From Scatosoma sp900555925 (lineage in GTDB: Bacteria > Bacillota > Clostridia > Christensenellales > Borkfalkiaceae), in the NCBI GenBank assembly GCA_959603585.1, contig CAUGYD010000001.1, positions 186,001-250,000 of the forward strand: 64,000 bases of DNA, in the 5' to 3' direction. Shown here piece by piece: positions 56,353-64,000 of this stretch. The notes under the pieces are model-generated. The model made no database searches and was not told the DNA's origin. It worked only from the letters and a program-made list of their open reading frames with translations. Made by a program: the position numbers and the translations under genes. How positions within the stretch are numbered: the stretch's first letter is position 1; every line of letters starts with the position of its first letter.

Positions 56353-59300
56353 TCAATTCCGATAGCAATAGCTTCCGCCGAGTCCGTCAACAACGCCGAA
56401 CTGCGTCACCACAAAGGAGGAACCCTCAGGGAGCGTATCCGCCCAATCTTCCCCATTGAACAATTTGATAGTAAAGCCCTTCATGTCCGCTTCCACGCTT
56501 CCGAACTTTCCTTCATAACGGCTGCAAAGTTCATCGCCGTAAATGAGTATGGTCGCCGTCTTTCCCGGCTCCACGTAGCAGTCGGCAGGATAGTATTCAT
56601 CTACGGACAGGACCATGCGCGTAGAGGAAGTATTCTTCACGGTAAGAACGATTGGCTGCGTCGCCGTAAGCGTAAAGCCGTCTGCGGGATTGAATTTCAC
56701 ATAGGCTGCATTGCTCGTCGTTACCTTCAAGCCCTCCTCCGTCGCTTGCGCCGTTCCGTTCGACACATAAAGCCCTTGTTTTCCTTGATTATATGCGCTC
56801 TCTTCGAGAATAGAGGCACTCTTCGTAAGGTCGATAAGGTTATTCTCCAAAGCGAGCTTTTTGCCCATCATGGCACCGAGATAAACGGTACAATCTGTCT
56901 GAATGGCACCGCCGTCTCCGTCGATGAACGCGATAAAGAATTTTCCCGAATTCCAAGGAGCAGCGCTCGAATAGTCCAAATCATTGAAATAACCGCCCGA
57001 AACAACAGATGCAGAGAGGATTACTTTTGTCCATTCGCCCTTTTTCAAAAGGACGTGATTCGACCACCAACATTTCATTTGAATATCGTAGTCATTGGCA
57101 TTATAGACGGGAATTTCCAAATAATCGTATTCGGCAATGTCTTTGATATAGGGATTCTTAAAGCGCACCCCGAAACGCATATCCGCTTCTCCGCCCGTGC
57201 CGTCCACTTGAGAGACAACTTTCGTCGACCCCGCTTGATTTTCAAACTTGACGTTTGTATCATAGCTCAAATCGGCACGAATACCCTCTGCCTGACGAGC
57301 CCCAGCGTTGATATCGAAGTATACGAGTTCGTCCTTCACCGGATTTACGACATAGGTCTCAGAGTACAAATTGCCTACATTGGCGGAAATTTTTCCAGGC
57401 GAGACATAATAATTGGTTAAATAAATTGTAATTTCGTCCGGCTGAGTAGAATTTGTCACGCGGTCCCAATCGTCAATATTGACGACAAATTCTCCCCATG
57501 ACTGTCCCTTTACAGATAAATAATAATCCCAGCCGCCGTTGCCACTTACGAACATTTCTCCCGTGGTATCGGGATTTCCGTTATAGACGGGAATAATCAA
57601 TGCGTCGGCGGTCTCTCGGGCTTCGCGGATAAAATCCCCTTTAATCGTAATCGTGGAGACTGTCTCTCCCCTATCGCCCGGCGCTTCTTCGGAGAATGTG
57701 ACCTTGACGGAAGAGGTATCATCGCCCGCGACGTTGTCCTCGTCGAGTACGATCTGCGCCCCGGGAGAGGAGAATACAAAGTCGTTTCCCTCGTCGTCGC
57801 GATATTCAAATGTTCCTTCTGCGCTCTGATTGATGTGCAGTTTCAAAGAGGTAATCGCAACTTCCAGCCCTTCTATATCGGTCGAGCCGCCGTTGGCAGT
57901 GAATAAATTAATCGTGATATTCTTTGTTCCGTCACCCATTCCGACATCGGGGAATAAATGATGAATCTGGCTCTTATAGATGCGCACCTCCTGCCATTCG
58001 TCCGTAAGAGGCAAAGCAATCGATTGATAGTCGATTCCCAAAAGCGGTTTATTGGCTGTATTCCTCGACGTCGTCTTGGCATAGAAAGACACATAATCGT
58101 TGGGCGACATCATCGACTGCAATTCCTCCAAAGAATATTTGGTAAAATCAATCGTTATCGCACAGCCGGAGTCTTGAAGGTATTCCTCCTGAGGATTGAC
58201 GTCCGCCGTCAATACGAGCGCGCCCGTAATCCCGAGCTTCTCGTCCTCGATTTCCGGCCCGCTTTGATAAGTCGTCTGATAATAATCATAGGCCTCTATG
58301 TGGGAATTGGCATACTCGCCGTCGAAGTCCGCCACATAATATGTTTCCCCCTCGACATTTTTTCCCGCATAATTCATCGCGGTCAAATTGCCGATTATGA
58401 GCTGCGCTCCGGCGGGGAGATGATAGGAATTATCGTAAATGTTCATGCTCCCATCCTCCTGCTCGTATCTTCCGAAGCTATACCAACGGTCGCAGAAAGC
58501 GAACAGCATATTCGTCACATCGTAGATGGGCGTATAGTTCCCCGCGTCCATATCTCCGACCTCAAAAAATGCACTGGGAATCGCATAATACACTGTTTCG
58601 CCCGGTCCGACGGTGACGACTGAATACCACCAAGCGCGGAAAGAGATATAATAATCATTGGGATTATATATGGGTAAAACGATTGTGTCGTAATTCTTCG
58701 TCACTTCCTTGATATACGGTTGACGCAGTTCAAAGGCACCGACATAATCTATCGCATAGCCGTTATCCTCTCCCGCCACTTGACTGGGTAAATCGTCCTG
58801 CTTCACCGTCGTCGTAAATACTGTTCCCCCCTTGGAACCGTCCGGCCAAATGTGGTCTGCGTCAAAGGAAAGATTTCCGTTATACGCCTCTATCTGATTG
58901 GCGCCGAATTCCTGTTCAAAATAGGCGATGACATCCTGTTCGGGAACGGGGGCTCCGACGACCTCGAATTTCAGTTTCTTTTCCGATATGTTATCCAGCA
59001 TATCGGAAGCCGTAAACACCCAATAATGCGTACCGGCGACCTTGGGAGTATAAGTATCTTTTCCCGTAATATCCTCCCGCGTTCCGTCGGGCAATTCTAC
59101 ATATACCTTGCTCTCCCCCTTTACTCCCGAAGCGTCCGCGGCCGTATGTGCGGGAACACCGATTTCCCGCCCCGTCCAAATACAGTATTCACTGGTATTG
59201 GAAACGGTGATGGTCGGTCCCGTCTTGTCTTCCGAGACGAGCTCCACCTCGAAGGAGATCTCCTCTTTGACATCGGTAAATTCGCTTCCGACCAATCCCA

Positions 59301-59613
59301 CCGATAAATATGTCATCGTATATGTCCCTATTTGTCCGAGGGTGAAAGAGCTATAAGAGACGGTAACGGCTTCTCCGTCGGGGTCTGTGACCGATTGAAG
59401 TTTCGCCTTATATCCGGTATCCGTGCCGTTGCGCAGAATTTTATACTGCGGAGCGGAATACGGTTCCCCGAACGAGGCGGTCAGGTTCTCTGCACCGTCC
59501 AGCGTATACTCGATTTTTTCAGACTGATCGACGGCAGTGGTACAGGCGACCGCTCCAAGCATGGAAAACATTAGAGCAAAAGAGACAGCAACATTAAAAA
59601 TTTTTCGGTTCAT
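56353..59613 (-). CDS. Large multi-domain surface lipoprotein with repeated beta-sandwich modules
   Basis: A 1086-residue exported lipoprotein (signal with lipobox LGAVAC, Cys about 24). After an N-terminal linker come two Ig-like segments (about 40-235, KTGPTITVSNTS; VAGTHYWVFTASDMLDN). The rest looks like four or five carbohydrate-binding-type modules. Two are clear repeats: near 240-430 and near 800-955 both share PYIKE/PYIKD, then YDTIVLPIYNPNDY/YDYLEIPVYNANDY and a tryptophan pair. No hydrolase motif is seen, so binding is the likely role. It is last of three genes with a sugar solute-binding protein. GGGAG precedes the ATG. Confidence 0.75.
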   Translation of the reverse strand: MNRKIFNVAVSFALMFSMLGAVACTTAVDQSEKIEYTLDGAENLTASFGEPYSAPQYKILRNGTDTGYKAKLQSVTDPDGEAVTVSYSSFTLGQIGTYTMTYLSVGLVGSEFTDVKEEISFEVELVSEDKTGPTITVSNTSEYCIWTGREIGVPAHTAADASGVKGESKVYVELPDGTREDITGKDTYTPKVAGTHYWVFTASDMLDNISEKKLKFEVVGAPVPEQDVIAYFEQEFGANQIEAYNGNLSFDADHIWPDGSKGGTVFTTTVKQDDLPSQVAGEDNGYAIDYVGAFELRQPYIKEVTKNYDTIVLPIYNPNDYYISFRAWWYSVVTVGPGETVYYAIPSAFFEVGDMDAGNYTPIYDVTNMLFAFCDRWYSFGRYEQEDGSMNIYDNSYHLPAGAQLIIGNLTAMNYAGKNVEGETYYVADFDGEYANSHIEAYDYYQTTYQSGPEIEDEKLGITGALVLTADVNPQEEYLQDSGCAITIDFTKYSLEELQSMMSPNDYVSFYAKTTSRNTANKPLLGIDYQSIALPLTDEWQEVRIYKSQIHHLFPDVGMGDGTKNITINLFTANGGSTDIEGLEVAITSLKLHINQSAEGTFEYRDDEGNDFVFSSPGAQIVLDEDNVAGDDTSSVKVTFSEEAPGDRGETVSTITIKGDFIREARETADALIIPVYNGNPDTTGEMFVSGNGGWDYYLSVKGQSWGEFVVNIDDWDRVTNSTQPDEITIYLTNYYVSPGKISANVGNLYSETYVVNPVKDELVYFDINAGARQAEGIRADLSYDTNVKFENQAGSTKVVSQVDGTGGEADMRFGVRFKNPYIKDIAEYDYLEIPVYNANDYDIQMKCWWSNHVLLKKGEWTKVILSASVVSGGYFNDLDYSSAAPWNSGKFFIAFIDGDGGAIQTDCTVYLGAMMGKKLALENNLIDLTKSASILEESAYNQGKQGLYVSNGTAQATEEGLKVTTSNAAYVKFNPADGFTLTATQPIVLTVKNTSSTRMVLSVDEYYPADCYVEPGKTATILIYGDELCSRYEGKFGSVEADMKGFTIKLFNGEDWADTLPEGSSFVVTQFGVVDGLGGSYCYRN

Positions 59614-59647
59614 GCAATTTTCTCCCTATGATTTATTTTTTATCAAT

Positions 59648-61276
59648 TCAGTTTCTCACCGAAGACGAAATATACATCTTGATCTGATCATACCGTTTCG
59701 CTTCGTAATCCACCGCGTAATCGTGATATGCTTTCGGCGTGGAATTATTCTTCCAGAACGTAATATCCAACGCGGCCTGATTGCCGTAATTGGTGAGTCC
59801 GCCAAACGCTACCAGCGGAGAACGGTAATCCATCGTCACGGGAAGAAATTCTTTTCCGTAGGCATCTAAAATGCTCTGTGTATACTTGGAAATCGTAATA
59901 CTCGAATCCTTCGTCGCATCGTAGCCGTAAGGCTGAGTGCGTCCGCCGTTCTGTTGAGCAAAGATGCTCTGACCGAGGTCTGACACCATAAATACGAGAA
60001 ACGCTTTCGCATTATCGATATTTTTTGCGTTTTTAGGAATAGCTACCGAATGATTCATCGTGCCGCAGGAAATCATTTGGCGGGCCTCTTTGATCCGTGC
60101 AAAATCATTCGCTGAAACGCCCGCATATTCCGTTTTTCCCGCGTCGACGGCGCGAATTACCTCCGCGAGAGTCTCATCGCTCATGTCCTTATCTTCCAAA
60201 GTCTCGGTAATTGAACTGATGACCGGCATGCGCATGAAACGCACGGGCTCGCCATTCTGCTGAACCGCGGCAAAGGTCTCCTTTTCGTACCAATCTCCGC
60301 ATACTAAAAATGCAGAAGGATTTTTATTGCTCTGATATTTGCCCGACGCGAGCTGTTCTTGATGCTCGACATAGCCCAAGCCCTCCGAAACCGGATTGAC
60401 GTGGCCGTTTTTCTCATCGAGAATCTCCGTCAAAACTTCCAGCGCTCTCAACCGCCCCGTAACGTCGAGAGATTTTCTATATCCCGCTTGGTCGGTCGCT
60501 ACTTTTTTGGTGTTCCCGTCATAGTATTCGCCGTAATAATAGTTATAAAAATCGTCGTATCCCTCATATTGCCCCCACCATGTCTCCACTGCATACATCC
60601 AATAATTGAGCTCCGGAGAAATGACGACGCCATAGGCACGGGTATCCGCGGGCTTTGCACTCTCTATTTCTTTGAGTTCCTCTAACATATCGAGAAGTTC
60701 GTCCGTCGTGACCGGCTCCTCCCATTTGCCTTCTCCGAATACGCTGTTCAACACGTTTACATTATAATGAAAACTGCTGAATGTGGTCTCCCAAGGCAGC
60801 ATGTAATAATTGGAGCCAAACCGGAAAAGCTCCTCCATACCCGTGGACGCCAGCTTCTCCGCAACCGTCTTATCCTCTCCGCTCGGCTTGGTATTGAAAA
60901 CGTCATTGATATTGACAAGCTGCCCCTTGGAAACGTATTGGGTGATCGCCGCTCCGGAAAATACGAGGTCATATTGGCTGGTCTCATTTCCGATCGCATC
61001 TGTACCGATAGAATTGGACGGATCGGCTACCACCAGCACTTGCGTTCCGAATAATTCCTGAAACTTTGCGCCCAAGGCCCTTAACCAGTCACTTCCGTAT
61101 CCCTGTTCGTTCAAAAAGATGTTCAGTTGCCCTCCCTGCACTTCGGGAACTTCCGAGGAAGAATTTCCAGCGGGCGGCGTGGATACGCCGCCCGGGGTGG
61201 ACGTACACCCCGCCAACGCGAACGTCGAAGCGAACAAAACGCTCAACATTCCCGCGATCCATTTTTTTGTTTTCAT
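59648..61276 (-). CDS. Family 1 extracellular (sugar) solute-binding lipoprotein
   Basis: A 542-residue ABC substrate-binding protein; lipobox LAGC near residue 24, then a Ser/Pro/Gly linker. The two-lobe fold is suggested by LNIFLNEQGYGSDWLRALGAKFQELFG, YDLVFSGAAITQYVSKGQLVNIND, YYMLPWETTFSSFHYNVNVLNSVFG and KNIDNAKAFLVFMVSDLGQSIFAQQNGGRTQP. It binds an oligosaccharide or related sugar. No ABC permease or ATPase gene lies in the operon. AGGAGG precedes the ATG by five bases, so high expression is expected. Confidence 0.9.
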   Translation of the reverse strand: MKTKKWIAGMLSVLFASTFALAGCTSTPGGVSTPPAGNSSSEVPEVQGGQLNIFLNEQGYGSDWLRALGAKFQELFGTQVLVVADPSNSIGTDAIGNETSQYDLVFSGAAITQYVSKGQLVNINDVFNTKPSGEDKTVAEKLASTGMEELFRFGSNYYMLPWETTFSSFHYNVNVLNSVFGEGKWEEPVTTDELLDMLEELKEIESAKPADTRAYGVVISPELNYWMYAVETWWGQYEGYDDFYNYYYGEYYDGNTKKVATDQAGYRKSLDVTGRLRALEVLTEILDEKNGHVNPVSEGLGYVEHQEQLASGKYQSNKNPSAFLVCGDWYEKETFAAVQQNGEPVRFMRMPVISSITETLEDKDMSDETLAEVIRAVDAGKTEYAGVSANDFARIKEARQMISCGTMNHSVAIPKNAKNIDNAKAFLVFMVSDLGQSIFAQQNGGRTQPYGYDATKDSSITISKYTQSILDAYGKEFLPVTMDYRSPLVAFGGLTNYGNQAALDITFWKNNSTPKAYHDYAVDYEAKRYDQIKMYISSSVRN

Positions 61277-61288
61277 TGTTGCCTCCTT

Positions 61289-62680
61289 TTATCTTAATTT
61301 ACAGGGAATGAGAAAGACGCCTTCCCCGCTTTCCAGCACAACTTCAAATTCTCCGTTCACCGCTCTCGAATACTCCCATTCCCCCTGCCGATACATCAGA
61401 ACCGTGTCCGTATCCTTAAAGCGTATATCGATTTGATTGCCCTTATTCTCTGCCGGATCGGTATAATTCGTCACTACCAGCGCGTTGCCGCCTTGCGCTT
61501 CTCCGTAAACGCCCAAAACAGCTCCGTATTGGCTCTGATAGGATTCTATAAAATCCGCTTCCTGCATCGCATATACGCTGAGATTGAACAATCCCGCATC
61601 TACGAGCATATCCGATTGCGTTCCATACGAGACGAGAACTCCCTCCCAATCGAAGGAACGATAGGTCGAAGCGAGCTTTGATATTTCTTCGTTTACCCTT
61701 TTACAACCGTTGTAAAATTTCTCGTTATTGGGAACTCCGTCCGAATTGCAAATTGTCTCCGTATATTGCCAGCCGTCATTCGGATTAGGGTCGTTCGCAT
61801 AGGTGAAATACGTGTACGACGTGATTCCGAAACATAAATCCGTCCAAACCTGATAGCGGATCTCTTTCTCTTCCTCGGGCTTCCGATGCCCCGTATATCC
61901 CACCGACTGAATAAACATATTGAATTCCGAATCCAATTCGTTCGCAAGCGTCCGCAGCTGATACATGTTTGAAAGCCATGTCGCGTCCAAAACGGGGCCG
62001 TCCCTATCCAGCAGAGGATATACGTCTACGCTGACGATCCGGCGTCCCTTCTCAATTTCGCTCACTGCCGCTTTGTATTTTTCGAGATAATCGGGATAGG
62101 TACCCTGTAAATCGGTAGGGCTGCTGCTGAGCGGTAAAATATTCGTAAAACAAAGGAGCTCGCTACCGTACTCGGCGTCGAATTCCTTCATCGCCGTGCG
62201 TAAATTTTCCATCGCGTTCATGCGCGGCTCGTCGAAAATATCCACTCCTTCCACGCAGGAATAGTTACGCAGCTTTTCGTTAAATTTCCCCGCCTCGGTC
62301 GAATTCATCGCAGAACCCGTCTGCCAAATGGCCTTCAAGCCCAGCTCGGTAAACCAAGTCTGCATTTCCTCCATGTCCTCCGACCCTTCCCCGACTTTAT
62401 CGCCGGGAGCAAAATTGCCGCGATCCTGCCAGATAAACAGATGCGTCAATCCCATGTCCGCCGCCGTCTTATAGGCCTCGTAAGAGTGCTTGGGATTATC
62501 CCAGCCCGCTATCATGATTTGCTTGCCCGAATCATAGCCGTCGATGACCGCCTGCCATTCCTCTTTCGTCACAGGCTGAACCGCAGAAGAAGTCTCCCCT
62601 CCTCCGCAGCCCGCCCCCGCAGTCATCATTCCGACGAGCAGCAGACATGCCATTGTTTTCATTGTTCGCTTCTTCATCAT
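61289..62680 (-). CDS. TIM-barrel glycosidase-like lipoprotein
   Basis: A 463-residue lipoprotein (lipobox GAGC, Cys about 25). The body resembles a (beta/alpha)8 glycosidase: MIAGWDNPKHSYEAY, GLTHLFIWQDRG, EGVDIFDEPRMN (likely acid Glu after strand 4), RIVSVDVYPLLDRDGP, TDLCFGITSYTYFTYANDP and a C-terminal beta domain ending GEGVFLIP. The exact GH family is not recognised. It is first in the operon with a solute-binding protein and a binding lipoprotein, which suggests surface glycan breakdown. A truncated paralogue lies 190 bases upstream. Confidence 0.75.
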   Translation of the reverse strand: MMKKRTMKTMACLLLVGMMTAGAGCGGGETSSAVQPVTKEEWQAVIDGYDSGKQIMIAGWDNPKHSYEAYKTAADMGLTHLFIWQDRGNFAPGDKVGEGSEDMEEMQTWFTELGLKAIWQTGSAMNSTEAGKFNEKLRNYSCVEGVDIFDEPRMNAMENLRTAMKEFDAEYGSELLCFTNILPLSSSPTDLQGTYPDYLEKYKAAVSEIEKGRRIVSVDVYPLLDRDGPVLDATWLSNMYQLRTLANELDSEFNMFIQSVGYTGHRKPEEEKEIRYQVWTDLCFGITSYTYFTYANDPNPNDGWQYTETICNSDGVPNNEKFYNGCKRVNEEISKLASTYRSFDWEGVLVSYGTQSDMLVDAGLFNLSVYAMQEADFIESYQSQYGAVLGVYGEAQGGNALVVTNYTDPAENKGNQIDIRFKDTDTVLMYRQGEWEYSRAVNGEFEVVLESGEGVFLIPCKLR

Positions 62681-62712
62681 CTTTGTTTCTATCCTCTTTT
62701 TAATTCAAAATT

Positions 62713-62740
62713 ATTGTATCACAGAATTTTCTGTTGTCAA
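62713..62740 (-). promoter_or_regulatory. Promoter with palindromic operator for the lipoprotein operon
   Basis: Minus strand TTGACA (62740-62735), a 16-base spacer, TACAAT (62718-62713). The spacer holds ACAGAA-TT-TTCTGT (62721-62734), a perfect palindrome between -35 and -10, the usual place for a repressor site. Confidence 0.65.
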
Positions 62741-62870
62741 TATGAGAAAGCCTACCAATATTTCGTGTTTATGAGGCGCCGCGCATACAAGATTTTCGTA
62801 TTACAAATTTTTTTGCTGCCTCGGAGACCTTCTTCACCGCCAAAGAGGTTTCAGGAAAAAACTACCCTTT

Positions 62871-63617
62871 TCATTCCTCGATTTCGATAGCAAACACGCC
62901 CTGTCCCGGCAGGAGGGAAATGGAAATTTTTCCTTGCTCGGCCTTTACCTCCTTCCATTCTCCCTTGGAATACACTGCATAGGAACGGACAGATTCGGGC
63001 ACCGTAATTTCGACGGTATCCGATTTTTCTGCCGTCGGCTCGGTATAATTGACGACGACGAATCCGCGACGGCCGGTTTCGTCTTTGAGTGCGCCTATCA
63101 CGGTATCCTGTGTACAGGTAACGGAGGAAATTCCTTCAAGCTCCCGAAGTCCGTATTCCAACCTGTCGAACGCCGTATTTTTGCCCGATTCGTTTTCCGT
63201 CCCGACAAAACATTTCGTCCCGACATAATCGTAGGAAAGATATACATGGTCGAGCGAGAGAAGCTCGCGATTGACTGCCTGCGCGTCGTAATAAAGGTCG
63301 TTTATCGTACCGTCTTTATTTACACAGGCCTGCGTATATCCTAATCCCTGTCCGTATAATTCGCTGGTCTTATAAGTAAAGTGCGTAAAATTGCGGATTC
63401 CGAACGCCATGGAGACATAGGCTTGAAATCTCAAATCGTCCTCGTCAGACATGTGGCAGGTCCAGCTATATCCCGTTTCAGAGGGTTGATAAAAGCCGCA
63501 GGTCTGTAAATAGGCGTGCGTGTCGAAACCGTATTGCTTCGCGTATTTCGCATTGAGTTCGAGCGTACGGAGCCAGCCCTCCGCAAGATAGTTAAAGCGG
63601 AATTTTCCGTCTACCAT
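62871..63617 (-). pseudogene. Truncated paralogue of the glycosidase-like lipoprotein (C-terminal half only)
   Basis: The 248 readable residues match the second half of the neighbouring gene's product: NYLAEGWLRTLELNA, FRIQAY-like FQAYVSMAFGIRNFTHFTYKTSELYGQGLGYTQ and the ending GQGVFAIEIEE parallel to GEGVFLIPCKLR. The signal peptide and the first half of the barrel, including the DEP catalytic segment, are absent. The open frame continues a few codons before the ATG (ELPRKSS) and then meets a stop near 63687. Just there a different, plus-strand coding remnant begins. So this is either a broken gene or a join between unrelated pieces. Confidence 0.7.
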
Positions 63618-63765
63618 AGACGATTTTCTCGGCAGTTCCAGCGATCGACTGGAATTAAAAATCGGAATTAAAGATGACGCCGAACATCAAGGCGGACTCA
63701 ATTTATTCGGTCGGGAATTTGGCGATTATCCACAAGATATTCTCATGAAATTTAAGCAGCGTTAA
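63601..63765 (+). pseudogene. Plus-strand 3' remnant of an unidentified gene
   Basis: An open frame without start codon ends at TAA (63763-63765) and encodes DDFLGSSSDRLELKIGIKDD then GGLNLFGREFGDYPQDI. The block looks like the conserved C-terminus of a folded protein, not noise. Its 5' part is missing and its 5' side overlaps the truncated glycosidase fragment on the other strand. I cannot name the family with confidence. Confidence 0.5.
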
Positions 63766-63774
63766 CGGGTTTAT

Positions 63775-63815
63775 AAAAACTCAGGGGCCGTTCCTAACAG
63801 GAACGGCCCCTGAGT
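63775..63815 (-). terminator. Strong terminator of the RNA methyltransferase gene
   Basis: Perfect 17-base arms (63779-63795, 63799-63815), three-base loop, five T on the minus strand. Confidence 0.92.
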
Positions 63816-63828
63816 TCATTCGCTTTAT

Positions 63829-64000
63829 TTATTTTGCGGTCACTTTGGAAAGCTTTATCACGGTCTCTATATTTTTTGTTTGAGGGAACATATCGAAGGG
63901 CTGAACGAAATCTATCCGATAATATCCCGCTAATCCCTCGGAGGAAAAATCGGGATTTTTGACAAGTTCTCCCTCCTTTTCCGTCAAACTGCCCGTCAAA
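63829..64000 (-). CDS. RNA m5U methyltransferase (TrmA/RlmD family), C-terminal end only
   Basis: The last 56 residues are visible, including YRIDFVQPFDMFPQTKNIETV, the family's hallmark end (FDMFPxTxHxEtV; here Asn replaces the usual His). These SAM enzymes make 5-methyluridine in 23S rRNA or tRNA. The catalytic Cys region lies outside the window. A strong terminator follows. Confidence 0.85.
   Translation of the reverse strand, partial: LTGSLTEKEGELVKNPDFSSEGLAGYYRIDFVQPFDMFPQTKNIETVIKLSKVTAK

Overview
The window reads as chromosome from a low-to-mid GC Firmicute of class Clostridia, most likely an uncultured gut lineage near the Christensenellales. That placement is inference. It rests on the order of housekeeping genes (yicC-gmk-rpoZ-priA-def-fmt-rsmB-rlmN-rpe-thiN and rpmB/asp23/fakA/recG, as in Bacillus and Clostridium), AGGAGG-type ribosome binding sites, a MinE beside MinD, and secreted proteins carrying InlB-type and BspA-type repeats. 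Nearly all genes lie on the minus strand. No prophage, insertion sequence, CRISPR array or rRNA was seen.

Layout. 1-14.5 kb is a cell-surface carbohydrate region: a glycosyltransferase cut by the window edge, a GtrA-like protein, an MBOAT O-acyltransferase, two large circularly permuted GH3 glycosidases, a carbohydrate-binding lipoprotein and two SGNH/leucine-rich-repeat proteins. 14.6-16.8 kb is a LytTR/GHKL two-component pair joined by a G10 tract. 17.0-19.5 kb holds tRNA-Ser(UGA) and a KtrB/KtrA potassium uptake operon. 19.5-22.2 kb holds a small membrane protein, a DegV protein, a tetranucleotide repeat array and MinD/MinE. 22.4-29.1 kb is a his operon (hisZ-G-D-B-H-A-F-IE) without hisC. 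29.2-49.9 kb is a long housekeeping stretch: recG, fakA, asp23, rpmB, an M19 dipeptidase carrying a five-fold repeat, thiN, rpe, rlmN, rsmB, fmt, def, priA, rpoZ, gmk, yicC, ligA, pcrA and rpsU. 50-56.2 kb is accessory: a flavin reductase-rubredoxin, a TIM-barrel isomerase, an EamA transporter, ferritin, DUF3788, BFD-type ferredoxin, DUF421, GNAT and TfoX proteins. 56.3-62.7 kb is a three-gene lipoprotein operon (glycosidase-like protein, sugar solute-binding protein, large multi-domain lipoprotein) with a palindrome inside its promoter. 62.9-64 kb holds a truncated paralogue, a plus-strand gene remnant, and the end of an RNA m5U methyltransferase gene.

How genes work together. The MBOAT and SGNH proteins look like membrane and extracellular parts of polysaccharide O-acylation. 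The GH3 enzymes and lipoproteins would trim and bind glycans at the surface. The his genes are tightly overlapped and translationally coupled. Ferritin and the BFD-like ferredoxin probably handle iron storage and release. The Ktr pair is a potassium channel with its gating ring.

The most unusual items are: (1) the dipeptidase whose zinc-binding HxD segment has been tandemly multiplied as 22-residue units; (2) the G10 tract at the histidine kinase/response regulator junction, where one-base slippage would change the kinase C-terminus and the spacing of the regulator's ribosome binding site; (3) PcrA with a FUS-like SYG-rich linker and a promoter that predicts a leaderless mRNA; (4) two adjacent SGNH/LRR proteins with opposite domain order.
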